Below are positions 20,031 through 29,379 of a DNA stretch of 64,000 bases, piece after piece. The notes under the pieces were generated by a model. It was given only the letters and a program-made list of their open reading frames with translations. It had not been told where the DNA came from and searched no databases. The DNA comes from Magnetospirillum sp. SS-4 (GTDB lineage: Bacteria > Pseudomonadota > Alphaproteobacteria > Rhodospirillales > Magnetospirillaceae), in contig NZ_CACVCH010000125.1 in NCBI RefSeq assembly GCF_902729425.1, positions 115,585 to 179,584 on the forward strand, written 5' to 3'. The first letter of the stretch is position 1, and every line of letters begins with the position of its first letter. The position numbers and the translations under genes were made by a program.

Positions 20031-20115
20031 GGGCGGGAAACAGCCGCGGCCCTTGCGCGGCCCAGCGATTCGGCCCATATGGCGTTGACCCCAATGGGCT
20101 TTCCCCGGAGGCCAG

Positions 20116-21516
20116 ATGTTATCCGTTTCCGCCATCCGCGGCGCAGTGGCGCTGTTCGCCGTCATGGTCGCGACCGCCTTGCCGGCCAAGGCAAGGCTGT
20201 TCGACCCCGAGACCTTCACCCTGGCCAACGGCATGCAGGTGGTGGTGATTCCCAATCACCGGGTTCCCATCGTCTCGCACATGGTGTGGTACAAGGTCGG
20301 CGCCGCCGACGAGATGCCGGGCAAAAGCGGTCTGGCCCATCTGCTGGAACACCTGATGTTCAAGGGGACGCCCTCGGTTCCGCCGGGCGAGTTCTCGAAG
20401 ATCGTGGCGCGCAACGGCGGGCGCGACAACGCCTTCACCTCGTCCGACTACACCGCCTATTTCCAGAACATCGCCGTCGACAAGCTGGAGATGGTGATGC
20501 GCATGGAGGCCGACCGCATGCGCAACCTGATCCTGGACGAGGACAATTTCCGCACCGAGCGCTCGGTGGTCCAGGAAGAGCGCCGCTCGCGCACCGACAA
20601 CAACCCCGCCGCCCTGCTGGCCGAACAGATGGAGGCGGCGCTCTACCTCAACAGTCCCTATGGCCGCCCCATCATCGGCTGGGCCGACGAGATCGCCGCC
20701 CTGACCCGTGACGACGCCCTGGCCTTCTATCGCCGCTGGTACGCCCCCGACAACGCCATCCTGATCGTCGCCGGCGCGGTGGACGCGGCGATGGTGCGGC
20801 CGCTGGCCGAAAAATATTACGGCCCGCTGGAACCATCCGGCATCGGAACGCGCCTGCGCACCCAGGAACCGCCGAACCGGGCGGCGCGGCGCGTCACCCT
20901 GACCGACGCCCGCGTCGGCCAGCCCGGCTGGTCGCGGCTGTATCAGGCGCCCGGCTACCGCGCCGGCGAGACCGCCATGGCCGTTCCGCTGGAAGTGCTG
21001 GCCGAGATTCTGGGCGGCGGCTCCACCTCGCGGCTTTACCGGGCGCTGGTGGTCGATCAGGGGCTGGCCGCCGCCGCCTACGCCGATTACGATCCGGTGG
21101 CGGTCGACAACGGCGTCTTCCGTCTGTCGGCGTCGCCACGGCCCGGCGTGGCCCTGGACAAGCTGGAGGACGCCGTCGAGCGGGAACTGTCCCGCATCAC
21201 CCATGACGGCATTCCCGCCGACGAGGTCGAACGCGCCAAGACCCGGCTGGTCGCCCAGGCCGCCTATGCCCGCGATTCGCTGCATACCGGCGCGCGGGTG
21301 CTGGGACAGGCCCTGGCGGTGGGAATGTCGGTGGCGGAGGTGGAATCCTGGCCCGACCGCATCGCCGCCGTCACCCCCGACCAGATGGCGGAGGCCGCCC
21401 GGCGGGTCCTCGATCCCAAGGCCTCGGTCACCGGCCTGCTGCTGCCCGATCCGAAGGCGGCGGCGCCGGTTCGCGGCCAGCCGGCCCGGCCGGCCTTCTC
21501 GAAGGAGGTGCATTGA
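20116..21516 (+). CDS. M16 zinc peptidase (catalytic partner)
   Basis: 466 residues with an N-terminal signal sequence (ALFAVMVATALPAKA). The inverted zinc motif HxxEH is present as HLLEH at about residues 75-79, with the downstream metal-binding Glu in the NAFTSSDYTAYF to ERSVVQEER segment. M16B peptidases form a clam-shell that cleaves small unfolded peptides; this type acts in the periplasm. The pair with the next gene is the standard catalytic plus inactive arrangement. The two genes overlap by one base (TGATG) and form an operon. Confidence 0.92.
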   Translation: MLSVSAIRGAVALFAVMVATALPAKARLFDPETFTLANGMQVVVIPNHRVPIVSHMVWYKVGAADEMPGKSGLAHLLEHLMFKGTPSVPPGEFSKIVARNGGRDNAFTSSDYTAYFQNIAVDKLEMVMRMEADRMRNLILDEDNFRTERSVVQEERRSRTDNNPAALLAEQMEAALYLNSPYGRPIIGWADEIAALTRDDALAFYRRWYAPDNAILIVAGAVDAAMVRPLAEKYYGPLEPSGIGTRLRTQEPPNRAARRVTLTDARVGQPGWSRLYQAPGYRAGETAMAVPLEVLAEILGGGSTSRLYRALVVDQGLAAAAYADYDPVAVDNGVFRLSASPRPGVALDKLEDAVERELSRITHDGIPADEVERAKTRLVAQAAYARDSLHTGARVLGQALAVGMSVAEVESWPDRIAAVTPDQMAEAARRVLDPKASVTGLLLPDPKAAAPVRGQPARPAFSKEVH

Positions 21517-22853
21517 TGAACGCCCCCAAGCGGCCGGACGGCCGGAACAGCCTTGCCCGAACCGTCCTGTTCGGCCTCGGCCTGCTGCTGATCTCGTGGC
21601 CGGCCGCCGCCGTCACGGTGGAGCGGGTCGTCAGCGCCAAGGGCATCGAGGCGTGGCTGGTCCAAGACAGCTCGAATCCCATCATCGCCCTGGAGATGTC
21701 GTTCGCCGGCGGCGCCTCGCTCGATCCCGAGACCAGGCCGGGGCTGGCGGCGATGACCGCCGGCCTGCTGGACGAAGGCGCGGGCCCGCTGGATTCCGCC
21801 GCCTTCCAGCAAAAACTGGAAGACCTTGCCATCAGCCTGCACTTCAGCGCCGGCCGCGACGGTCTGCGCGGTCACGTCAAGACCCTGACCACCAACCGCG
21901 ACACCGCCTTCGACCTGCTGCGTCTCGCCCTGACCCAGCCCCACTTCGCCAAGGAGCCGGTGGAGCGGGTCCGTAACCAGATGCTGGCCGGATTGATGCG
22001 GGAATCCCAGGACCCCAACGCCATGGCGTCGCGGCGCTGGTTCGAGATCATGTTCCCCGGCCACCCCTATGGCCGCCCCGCCAACGGCACCATCGATTCG
22101 GTCAAGGCCATCCGGACGGCCGACTTGAAGGCCTTCGCCCAGGCCCAGTTGACCCGCGACCGCCTGACCGTCGGCGTGGTCGGCGACATCACCCCGGCCG
22201 AGCTGTCGCGCCTGCTGGACGCCACCTTCGGCGATTTGCCCGAACGCGGGAAGGCGGCCGCCATTCCCGAGGCCACGCCGCCATCGGCCGGCGGCGTCAC
22301 CGTGATCGACAAGGACAATCCCCAGACCGTGGCGGTGTTCGGCGCAGCCGGCATCCGGCGCGACGATCCCGACTGGTATCCCGCCTACGTGATGAACTAC
22401 ATCCTGGGCGGCGGCGGCTTCTCGTCGCGGCTGACCGAGGAAGTGCGGGAAAAGCGCGGCCTCGCCTATTCGGTCTATTCCTATCTCGCCCCCATGAAGC
22501 AGGCCGGCGTCATCATCGGCGGCGTCGCCACCGAGAACGCCCGCTTCGCCGAATCCCTCGGCCTGATCCGGGTTGAATTCCGCCGCATGCGCGACGACGG
22601 GCCGGACGCCGAGGAACTGGCCAGCGCCAAGACCTATCTGAACGGTTCGTTTCCGCTGTCGCTGGACTCGACCGTCGCCATCGCCGGCCTGCTGGTACAG
22701 CTCCAGACCGACCGGCTGGGCATCGACTTCCTCGACCGCCGGGCCGCTCTGATCGAAGCGGTCACTATCGAGGATATCCGCCGGGTGGCGCGGCGCCTGC
22801 TCGACCCCGACGCCCTCGTCGTCGTGGCGGTGGGGCGGCCGGCCGGGCTGTGA
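21516..22853 (+). CDS. M16-family peptidase-like protein lacking the zinc motif
   Basis: 445 residues from ATG 21516 with a strong GAAGGAGGTG ribosome site. A signal sequence or membrane anchor (TVLFGLGLLLISWPAAA) comes first. The M16 fold is kept (LEMSFAGGASLDPETRPGLA; NYILGGGGFSSRLTEEVREKRGLAYSVYS), including the R/Y segment that grips substrate in partner subunits. At the HxxEH position it has LLDEGAG, so it cannot bind zinc. It should form a heterodimer with the upstream subunit in the periplasm, like the YMXG/pqqL-type pairs of proteobacteria. Confidence 0.92.
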   Translation: MNAPKRPDGRNSLARTVLFGLGLLLISWPAAAVTVERVVSAKGIEAWLVQDSSNPIIALEMSFAGGASLDPETRPGLAAMTAGLLDEGAGPLDSAAFQQKLEDLAISLHFSAGRDGLRGHVKTLTTNRDTAFDLLRLALTQPHFAKEPVERVRNQMLAGLMRESQDPNAMASRRWFEIMFPGHPYGRPANGTIDSVKAIRTADLKAFAQAQLTRDRLTVGVVGDITPAELSRLLDATFGDLPERGKAAAIPEATPPSAGGVTVIDKDNPQTVAVFGAAGIRRDDPDWYPAYVMNYILGGGGFSSRLTEEVREKRGLAYSVYSYLAPMKQAGVIIGGVATENARFAESLGLIRVEFRRMRDDGPDAEELASAKTYLNGSFPLSLDSTVAIAGLLVQLQTDRLGIDFLDRRAALIEAVTIEDIRRVARRLLDPDALVVVAVGRPAGL

Positions 22854-22861
22854 TACGGTTT

Positions 22862-22933
22862 TGTTGCAGTGCAACATAAGCCTTGCGTCCCGAGAGGAAG
22901 GGTGTATAAAGATATTAATGTTGCGGTGCAGCA
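22862..22933 (+). promoter_or_regulatory. Phasin promoter flanked by two copies of a TGC-rich palindrome
   Basis: The palindrome TGTTGCAGTGCAACA (22862-22876) recurs as TGTTGCGGTGCAGCA (22919-22933), 13 of 15 bases identical. Between them lie a -35-like TTGCGT (22883) and a -10-like TATAAA (22905) with a 16-base spacer. The layout suits a repressor of phasin synthesis; PhaR-type regulators bind TGC/GCA-rich repeats at phasin promoters. That PhaR is the binder is an inference. Confidence 0.6.
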
Positions 22934-22986
22934 ATCGGTCCTCGACCGCACTGCCCGCCCCCCCGGAAAGCTCAGGAGCACACATC

Positions 22987-23373
22987 ATGGCTACTTCCTC
23001 CACCGACCAGTTCACCGTCAGCGCCAAGGCCAACATCGAGAAGCTGACCATCGTCGCCAAGACCAATGCCGAGGCCCTGACCAAGAGCGGCAACGCCGCC
23101 ATCTCCGGCCTGGAAAGCCTGACCAAGGCCTATCAGGACCTCGCCACCCGCAACGTCGAGAAGCTGGCCGCCGGCATCAAGACCCTGGCCTCGGTCAAGA
23201 GCCCGGTCGAGTTCTTCGAAGTGCAGCAGAAGCTGGTCAAGGAAGGCTTCGAGTCCGCCCTGGCCGACAGCCGCGCCATCGCCGAGCTGACCACCTCGGT
23301 GTTCACCGCCGCCTTCGAGCCGGTGCAAAAGCAGGTCGCCGCCTTCCAGGACATCGCCAAGAAGGCCGCCTGA
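22987..23373 (+). CDS. Phasin (polyhydroxyalkanoate granule-associated protein)
   Basis: 128 residues, almost all helical and Ala/Lys-rich: FTVSAKANIEKLTIVAKTNAE, LTKAYQDLATRNVEKLAAGIKTLASVKSPVEFFEVQQKLV and a C-terminal VFTAAFEPVQKQVAAFQDIAKKAA. This matches phasin_2 family proteins that coat PHA granules, control granule size and help synthesis and breakdown. The ATG at 22987 has AGGAGC upstream. A frame extending upstream to 22861 runs through the promoter and is rejected. It has its own promoter and terminator, so it is monocistronic. No phaC or phaZ gene is nearby. Confidence 0.9.
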   Translation: MATSSTDQFTVSAKANIEKLTIVAKTNAEALTKSGNAAISGLESLTKAYQDLATRNVEKLAAGIKTLASVKSPVEFFEVQQKLVKEGFESALADSRAIAELTTSVFTAAFEPVQKQVAAFQDIAKKAA

Positions 23374-23396
23374 TTCCTTCAGGCCCGCCCGCGACG

Positions 23397-23430
23397 AGGC
23401 CGCGTCCCGGAAACGGGGTGCGGCCTTTCG
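23397..23430 (+). terminator. Phasin terminator
   Basis: Stem AGGCCGC / GCGGCCT with an inner CCG/CGG pairing, followed by TTTCG, 24 bases after the phasin stop. Confidence 0.6.
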
Positions 23431-23481
23431 CGTTTGAAGCTAAAGTGCCGCCCGAATTCAGGCTGAACGAGGGCTCTTCGC

Positions 23482-23967
23482 ATGCCATCCTTCGATATCG
23501 TTTCCAAGACCAACATGGCCGAGGTGGACAACGCGCTGGCCGGCATCACCCGCGAAGTGGCGCAGCGCTTCGACTTCAAGGGCTCCAAGTGCTCGGTCGA
23601 GCGCAAGGACCAGATCATCACCGTGCTGGCCGACGACGACGCCAAGCTGAAGCAGATGCACGAATTGCTGAAGGTCCATTTCACCCGCCGCAGCGTCGAC
23701 CCCAAGGCGCTTGACTACCAGACGGTGGAAAAGGCCTCGGGCAACAGCGTCCGCCAGCCGATCAGGATCAAGGACGGCATCGAATCCGTGCTGGCCAAAC
23801 GGCTGGCGAAGGAGATCAAGGATTCCAAGATGAAGGTCCAGGTCGCCATCCAGGGCGACGAATTGCGGGTGACCGGCAAGAAGCGCGACGACCTCCAGGA
23901 GGCCATCGCCCTGCTGAAGACGCTCGACGTCGACCAGCCGCTTCAGTTCATCAATTTCCGCGACTAA
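23482..23967 (+). CDS. yajQ: YajQ-family nucleotide-binding protein
   Basis: 161 residues, full family length. It begins MPSFDIVSKTNMAEVDNAL and has ITREVAQRFDFKGSKC, VKVHFTRRSVDPKALDY-like and KVQVAIQGDELRVTGKKRDDLQ, all standard YajQ blocks forming two RRM-like beta-alpha folds. YajQ/XC_3703 proteins bind cyclic di-GMP and can act as transcription co-factors; some also bind RNA. No target genes are evident nearby. The gene is convergent with the membrane hydrolase at 23978. Confidence 0.93.
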   Translation: MPSFDIVSKTNMAEVDNALAGITREVAQRFDFKGSKCSVERKDQIITVLADDDAKLKQMHELLKVHFTRRSVDPKALDYQTVEKASGNSVRQPIRIKDGIESVLAKRLAKEIKDSKMKVQVAIQGDELRVTGKKRDDLQEAIALLKTLDVDQPLQFINFRD

Positions 23968-23977
23968 GAACGCGGCC

Positions 23978-25009
23978 TCAGCAGGCCGCGCGCTCTATCC
24001 TTGCGTTGTCCGTCTGACAGTCAAACGCATTGCCCTCCAGCATGGCGATGAAGGCCCGACGGATCTCGGACGTCACATCGCGGCGGGTGACGAAGGCCGG
24101 CGCGCCGTCGGCGGTCCATTCGAGTCCCCAGATCGGGGCGATCCGCGTCGGCAGCAACGCATAGCGGCCGTCGCCGACAAAGCCCGGCCGGGCGGGATCG
24201 GCGATCAGGAATCCGTCGGAAAAATGCCGGAAGCGTTCCAGGTCCTCGCGTCGCCGGGGATGATGGCCGACCAGACGCGATACGGCCGCCTGATTCATCA
24301 GCGGGGCGAACTCGCCCGGGTAGTGGCGTGTCTTCCAGCCCAGATGGAAGGCATCGGTGTACAGGCGTCCGTCGCGCACGTAAAGCGTGCGCCAAAGCAC
24401 CTGATTGGCCATGGTCGGCTTGATCACCACATCGGCGGCCGGATGGCCCCGCGCGGCGAGAACGTCGCGCAGGGCGGCTTCGGCGCGCTGGTGCTGCAAC
24501 AGGCCGAGTCCCAGATAGGCCGCCGCCAGGGCCAGGCCGACGGGGGCCAGGCGACGCCGTGGCCGCCATAGCGCCAGAGCCAGCGGCACCAGAAGCAGCA
24601 AGGTGAAGAGGGGATCGAAGACGGCGATCAGGTTCCACGCTTCCTTGCGTTCGGAGAATGGCAGCCAGAGATGGGTGCCGTAGCTGGTGCAGGCATCGAG
24701 CAGGCCGGCGACGCCATACCCCGCCAGACCGTAGAGATAGATCCTGGGGAAGCTCAGGTGATTGCGCAGCAACAGCCACAGCAGCGACGCGGCAATCAGG
24801 GCGCCGACGGGCGCAAACGCCAGCGCGTGGGTGAAGTGGCGGTGATAGTCCAGCACCAGCAGGACATCGTCCGGGCTCTGGATCAAGGTGTCGGCGTCCG
24901 GCAGCATGCCGCCGGCCATGCCGACGGCCGCCGCGAGGCGGCGCTGGTGGGACGGCGCCAAGGTGGCGGCCAAGGCGGCGCCGAGCACGCCGTGGGTTAT
25001 CAGGTCCAT
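23978..25009 (-). CDS. Membrane-bound metal-dependent hydrolase (YbcI/DUF457 family)
   Basis: 343 residues from ATG 25009. The family signature is at the N-terminus: MDLITHGVLGAALA, then GGMLPDADTLIQ and DYHRHFTHAL, giving the conserved His/Asp cluster of YbcI/YdjM proteins. Four to five membrane segments follow (for example ALIAASLLWLLL, YGLAGYGVAGLLDACTSYGTHL, FTLLLLVPLALALW). The C-terminal 150 residues are soluble. The family is thought to be phospholipase D-like or metal-dependent hydrolases by annotation only; the substrate is unknown. A frame extends upstream to 25264 but lacks family residues. Confidence 0.82.
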   Translation of the reverse strand: MDLITHGVLGAALAATLAPSHQRRLAAAVGMAGGMLPDADTLIQSPDDVLLVLDYHRHFTHALAFAPVGALIAASLLWLLLRNHLSFPRIYLYGLAGYGVAGLLDACTSYGTHLWLPFSERKEAWNLIAVFDPLFTLLLLVPLALALWRPRRRLAPVGLALAAAYLGLGLLQHQRAEAALRDVLAARGHPAADVVIKPTMANQVLWRTLYVRDGRLYTDAFHLGWKTRHYPGEFAPLMNQAAVSRLVGHHPRRREDLERFRHFSDGFLIADPARPGFVGDGRYALLPTRIAPIWGLEWTADGAPAFVTRRDVTSEIRRAFIAMLEGNAFDCQTDNARIERAAC

Positions 25010-25231
25010 CGCGGCACCATTCAGTCGGCACTTCCCGTTCGAGAGGTCCATCCGCCCCGGATCGGCGGCAGATATAGCCCGATTCTGACCCAACCGGAAG
25101 ATTGAATGACGGAACGGTGGCCGCCGCTCGAACCTCAATGATTTGGCAAGACTTTCCGGGCTATGCTGCACTGCACCGAGAACCCTGCGGCCAAGGGCCG
25201 CGCGGCGATCCCGACAACAAGGAAGCCTGCC

Positions 25232-25444
25232 ATGAAACCCTCGTCCGGCCTTCGCTTCGAACACGCCCGCCTGATGTGCCGGGACGCGCTTGCCGCCGGT
25301 CAGAGCAAGCCGGCCCTGTGCCAGATCGCCCGCGTCGTCGACAATATCGTGTGGTACGAGGTCCTGGGCGCCGACGGCGCCATCGTCAGCCGGGAATGGT
25401 GCGACGCCGCCCGGTTTCCCGACATCTTCGCCAAGGCCGCCTGA
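25232..25444 (+). CDS. Small conserved-looking protein of unknown function
   Basis: 70 residues, MKPSSGLRFEHARLMCRDALAAG onward, ending in DAARFPDIFAKAA. A good ribosome site AAGGAAG precedes ATG 25232, and the composition is coding-like. It has three Cys and no membrane segment. It ends three bases before lipB, which is convergent. I do not recognise the family. Confidence 0.65.
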   Translation: MKPSSGLRFEHARLMCRDALAAGQSKPALCQIARVVDNIVWYEVLGADGAIVSREWCDAARFPDIFAKAA

Positions 25445-25447
25445 ACG

Positions 25448-26098
25448 TCAGGACGGGTTTTCCCCTCCCCCGAACACCTGGGCGAAACCGGCCATCAGGG
25501 CACAGTCGAGATCGGCCATGGCCGGGGTGAGTCCCAGGTCCCACAGCGAGGTCACGCCGTGCTCGCGGATGCCGCAGGGCACGATGCCCGCGAAATGCGA
25601 CAGGTCGGGGTCGAGGTTGATCGCCACACCGTGATAGGTGACCCAGCGGCGCACCCGGACGCCGATGGCGGCGATCTTGTCTTCCCGGCCGTTCCCCCGG
25701 TCCACCCAGATGCCGACGCGGCCATCGCGGCGTTCACCCTTGACGTTGAAGCGGGCCAGGGTGGCGATCAGCCAGTCCTCCAGGCCATGGACATAGGCCC
25801 GCACGTCCGGGCTGCGCCGCTTCAGATCCAGCATGACATAGGCCACCCGCTGGCCGGGACCGTGATAGGTGTACTGGCCGCCGCGCCCGGCCGGAAACAC
25901 CGGAAAGCGGTCGGGATCGACCAGGTCGGCGGGATCGGCGCTGGTGCCGGCGGTATAGAGCGGCGGATGCTCCAGCAGCCACGCCAGTTCCGGCGCCTGG
26001 CCGGCGCGGATGGCGGCGACGCGGGCCTCCATTTCGGCCACGGCGTCGGGATAGGCGACCGGCCGGTCCGATATTCGCCACTCGACGGGTGAGAACAT
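25448..26098 (-). CDS. lipB: Octanoyl-[acyl carrier protein]:protein N-octanoyltransferase
   Basis: 216 residues. LipB blocks are complete: the [20 protein letters not shown] segment, [19 protein letters not shown] with the catalytic Lys, and FAGIVPCGI with the thioester-forming Cys. LipB moves octanoate from ACP to the lipoyl domains of pyruvate and 2-oxoglutarate dehydrogenases and GcvH, and LipA then adds sulfur. ATG 26098 is chosen because upstream codons run into the tRNA-Leu region. lipA is not in the window. Confidence 0.95.
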   Translation of the reverse strand: MFSPVEWRISDRPVAYPDAVAEMEARVAAIRAGQAPELAWLLEHPPLYTAGTSADPADLVDPDRFPVFPAGRGGQYTYHGPGQRVAYVMLDLKRRSPDVRAYVHGLEDWLIATLARFNVKGERRDGRVGIWVDRGNGREDKIAAIGVRVRRWVTYHGVAINLDPDLSHFAGIVPCGIREHGVTSLWDLGLTPAMADLDCALMAGFAQVFGGGENPS

Positions 26099-26177
26099 GG
26101 TGACTCCGCTTGATTCGGGCGAACCGATTTGGTATTCCCCTGTCTCCTCGTTGGCAAGCCCTTCGAGCGACCGGTTC

Positions 26178-26264
26178 GCGGCCATGGCGGAATTGGTAGA
26201 CGCGCAAGCTTGAGGTGCTTGTGGGGTAACTCCCGTGGAAGTTCGAGTCTTCTTGGCCGCACCA
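26178..26264 (+). tRNA. tRNA-Leu (anticodon GAG)
   Basis: Cloverleaf with acceptor stem GCGGCCA/TGGCCGC, class II long variable arm (GGGGTAACTCCC), anticodon stem CAAGC/GCTTG around loop TTGAGGT (anticodon GAG), and T-arm AAGTTCGAGTCTT. The A-CCA end is encoded. It decodes CUC and CUU. Confidence 0.96.
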
Positions 26265-26270
26265 TCCCGA

Positions 26271-26310
26271 CGCACAAGGCCCGCCGGCTGATCCCGGCGG
26301 GCCTTGTGCG
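26271..26310 (+). terminator. Perfect 17-bp stem terminator after tRNA-Leu
   Basis: CGCACAAGGCCCGCCGG pairs exactly with the segment at 26294-26310 across a 6-base loop, seven bases after the tRNA CCA. The tail is TTGTGG, so U-poor. It ends the tRNA transcript. Confidence 0.8.
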
Positions 26311-26490
26311 TTGTGGCGAGCCCCATCCGCGCAACTTTGATACCCGTAAGAATTCCGGTGGTATTACCGTCAACGCCGCGTAAATCCTGTGGTTTTCCGC
26401 AATCGCCCCGATGCCCCCCTTTGCCTTGGGCGGCGAAACGGGTATGGTGTGCCCCCTGTCGTGAAATTTCGTTACCCGAGGTTCCGGTCC

Positions 26491-28767
26491 ATGAGCATGT
26501 CCGAAGAGCTGCGCGACGCGGCCCTGGAATACCATCGCCTTCCCACCCCCGGTAAGATCAGCGTCACGCCGACCAAGCCGCTGGCGACCCAGCGCGATCT
26601 GGCGCTGGCCTACAGCCCCGGCGTCGCCGCCGCCTGCGAACTGATCGTCAGCGATCCGGACAGCGTCGCCGACGTCACCGCGCGCGGCAACCTGGTGGCG
26701 GTGGTGACCAACGGAACCGCCGTGCTGGGCCTGGGCGCCATCGGGCCGCTGGCCGCCAAGCCGGTGATGGAGGGCAAGGGCGTCCTGTTCAAGAAGTTCG
26801 CCGGCATCGACGTGTTCGACATGGAACTGGCCGAGCTTGACCCCGACCGGCTGGTGGACATCATCGCCGCCATGGAGCCCACCTTCGGCGCCATCAACCT
26901 GGAAGACATCAAGGCCCCCGAATGCTTCGAGGTCGAGCGCAAGCTTCAGGAGCGGGTCAGGATTCCGGTGATGCACGACGACCAGCACGGCACCGCCATC
27001 GTGGTGGGCGCCGCCATGGTCAACGCGCTGCGCGTGGTGGGCAAGGACATCGGACAGGTCAAGCTGGTGGCCTCGGGCGCCGGCGCCGCCGCCCTGGCCT
27101 GCATCAACCTGCTGGTCAAGCTGGGCATCCGGCGCGAGAACGTCTGGATCAGCGACATCAAGGGCGTGGTCTACGAGGGCCGTACCGAGCTGATGGACGA
27201 GTACAAGTCCATCTACGCCCAGAAGACCGACAAGCGCGTCCTGGACGAGATCATCGAGGGCGCCGACATCTTCCTGGGCCTGTCGGCGCCGCGCGTGCTG
27301 ACCGGCGAGATGGTCGACAAGATGGCGGCCAAGCCCATCGTCTTCGCCCTGGCCAATCCGACTCCGGAAATCCTGCCCGAGGAGGTCAAGGCCGTCAGGC
27401 CGGACGCCATCATCGCCACCGGCCGCTCGGACTATCCCAATCAGGTCAACAACGTCCTGGTGTTCCCCTACATCTTCCGGGGCGCGCTCGACGTCGGCGC
27501 CACCAAGATCAATGACGAGATGAAGCTGGCCTGCGTCTATGCCCTGGCCGGCCTCGCCATGGCCGAATCCGACGAACGGGTCCGCGCCGCCTACGGCACC
27601 GCGCCGCTGACCTTCGGCCCGGAATACCTGATCCCCAAGCCGTTCGATTCCCGCCTGATCCTCAAGATCGCGCCGGCGGTGGCCCGCGCCGCCATGGAAT
27701 CCGGGGTGGCGCGACGCCCGATCATCGATTTCGAGGCCTATCTCGACCAGTTGAACCAGTTCGTGTTCCGCTCCGGCCTGGTGATGAAGCCGGTGTTCGA
27801 CCGCGCCCGCCAGGACATGCGCCGCGTCGTCTACACCGAGGGCGAGGGCCGCCGGGTGCTGCACGCCGTCCAGACCGTGGTGGACGAGGGACTGGCGCGT
27901 CCCATCCTGATCGGCCGGCGCGAAGTGGTGGCCAAGCGCATCCGCGACCTGGACCTGCGCATCCGCATCGGCGAGCATTTCGACCTGTGCGACCCGGAAG
28001 ACGATCCCCGCTTCAGCGAATACTGGAAGCTCTACCACTCGCTGATGGAGCGCCAGGGCGTCAGCCCGGAATACGCCCGCACGGTGGTGCGCACCAGGAA
28101 CACCGTCATCGGCACCCTGATGCTGAAGCGCAGGGAGGCCGACGCCCTGATCTGCGGGACCATCGGCCGCTACGACAAGCACCTGTCCCACATCCTCAAC
28201 GTCATCGGCACCCGCGACGGCGTCAAGGTGCCGGCGGCCATGAACCTGCTGATCATGCCCAAGGGCACCTTCTTCATCTGCGACACCTACGTCACGCCGG
28301 AACCGACGCCGGAGCAGGTCTGCGACATGGCCCTGCTGGCCTCGGAGGAGGTGCGGCGCTTCGGTATCGAGCCGAAGGTTGCGTTCCTGTCGCACGCCAA
28401 TTTCGGCAACCGGACCTCGTCCTCGGCCCTGCGCCAGCGAGAGGCCCTGGCCCTGCTGCGCGACAAGGCCCCCTATCTGGAGGCTGAGGGCGAGATGCAC
28501 GGCGACGCCGCCCTGTCGGCGGAAATCAGGGAACGCATCTTCCCCAATTCCCGGCTGAAGGGCGCCGCCAACCTGCTGATCATGCCGACCCTGGACGCCG
28601 CCAACATCTCGTTCAACCTGCTGAAGGTGGCGGGTGACGCCCTGTCGGTGGGGCCGATCCTGATGGGTGTCGCCCAGCCGGCCCACATCCTGACCCCCTC
28701 GGCGACGGTGAGGAACATCGTCAACATCACCGCCCTGGCGGCGGTGGAAGCCCAGATGAAGCGATAG
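26491..28767 (+). CDS. maeB: NADP-type malic enzyme with phosphotransacetylase-like domain
   Basis: 758 residues, the length of MaeB/TME fusion enzymes. The N-terminal 430 residues are malic enzyme (YSPGVAAAC, the [12 protein letters not shown] metal site, [14 protein letters not shown], the [17 protein letters not shown](P) fold). The C-terminal 320 residues are a PTA-like domain ([34 protein letters not shown]) that in this family regulates by acetyl-CoA rather than catalysing. It decarboxylates malate to pyruvate with reduction of NAD(P). ATG 26491 gives the family start [18 protein letters not shown]; frames upstream are spurious. With PckG it handles C4 acid to C3 flow. Confidence 0.95.
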   Translation: MSMSEELRDAALEYHRLPTPGKISVTPTKPLATQRDLALAYSPGVAAACELIVSDPDSVADVTARGNLVAVVTNGTAVLGLGAIGPLAAKPVMEGKGVLFKKFAGIDVFDMELAELDPDRLVDIIAAMEPTFGAINLEDIKAPECFEVERKLQERVRIPVMHDDQHGTAIVVGAAMVNALRVVGKDIGQVKLVASGAGAAALACINLLVKLGIRRENVWISDIKGVVYEGRTELMDEYKSIYAQKTDKRVLDEIIEGADIFLGLSAPRVLTGEMVDKMAAKPIVFALANPTPEILPEEVKAVRPDAIIATGRSDYPNQVNNVLVFPYIFRGALDVGATKINDEMKLACVYALAGLAMAESDERVRAAYGTAPLTFGPEYLIPKPFDSRLILKIAPAVARAAMESGVARRPIIDFEAYLDQLNQFVFRSGLVMKPVFDRARQDMRRVVYTEGEGRRVLHAVQTVVDEGLARPILIGRREVVAKRIRDLDLRIRIGEHFDLCDPEDDPRFSEYWKLYHSLMERQGVSPEYARTVVRTRNTVIGTLMLKRREADALICGTIGRYDKHLSHILNVIGTRDGVKVPAAMNLLIMPKGTFFICDTYVTPEPTPEQVCDMALLASEEVRRFGIEPKVAFLSHANFGNRTSSSALRQREALALLRDKAPYLEAEGEMHGDAALSAEIRERIFPNSRLKGAANLLIMPTLDAANISFNLLKVAGDALSVGPILMGVAQPAHILTPSATVRNIVNITALAAVEAQMKR

Positions 28768-28773
28768 GACAGG

Positions 28774-29379
28774 TCACGGGCATGCGGCCCTTTGATGGAA
28801 ACGGCGCAGGGCGTCGCCGTCGTCGATGTCGTCCAGCGTGTCGATGAGCGCGGTCCGGTACCCCTTAAGATTGGCCAGGGTATCGGCCAGGGCGTGGCGG
28901 GAGGACCAGCGTACGCCGTCGAAAGGATCGATGACGCGCGGGTGGCGCTTCAGCCCCACCAGCCAATAGCCGCCGTCCAGGGCGGGGCCGAACACGGCGT
29001 CATGATTGCCCAGGGCCGCGAAGCCGGCGGCGATGTGACGGGGGCGGATATCGGGAATGTCGCCGCCGACGATCAGGACCGGCCCCGGCGGCAGCGCCCG
29101 AGCCACGCCCGCCATGCGCCGCCCCAAATCCCCCTTGGGCTGGGCGATCACGGGGATGCCGGCGGGCCAGGGACCGCCCTGGAACGGCGTCACCGCCAGC
29201 CAGGTGGTCCATCGCGGATCACGGCCAAGGCGGCGGATCAGCGACGACAACGCCCAGCGCTGGAATCGGAGCGCCTCCACCGGCCCGATATGGGCGGCTA
29301 GGCGGCGCTTCCCCGTTCCCAGCCGGGGCAGCCGCGCGAAGATGACCAGATGCCGGGACAGGGCCATACGCTCACCCAT
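28774..29379 (-). CDS. TIGR04282-type (DUF2064) glycosyltransferase
   Basis: 201 residues. It has HLVIFARLPRLGTGKRRLA at the start, LIVGGDIPDI (DxD-like) in the middle and FGPALDGGYWLVGL plus DIDDGDAL near the end, matching the DUF2064 family (TIGR04282), which is paired with TIGR04283 proteins. These are GT-A-like nucleotide-sugar or phosphoglycan enzymes linked in annotation to arsenosugar synthesis; that label is weak evidence of function. Start ATG 29379 overlaps the upstream stop by eight bases; ATG 29367 is an alternative. It is the last gene of a four-gene overlapping operon. Confidence 0.82.
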   Translation of the reverse strand: MGERMALSRHLVIFARLPRLGTGKRRLAAHIGPVEALRFQRWALSSLIRRLGRDPRWTTWLAVTPFQGGPWPAGIPVIAQPKGDLGRRMAGVARALPPGPVLIVGGDIPDIRPRHIAAGFAALGNHDAVFGPALDGGYWLVGLKRHPRVIDPFDGVRWSSRHALADTLANLKGYRTALIDTLDDIDDGDALRRFHQRAACP

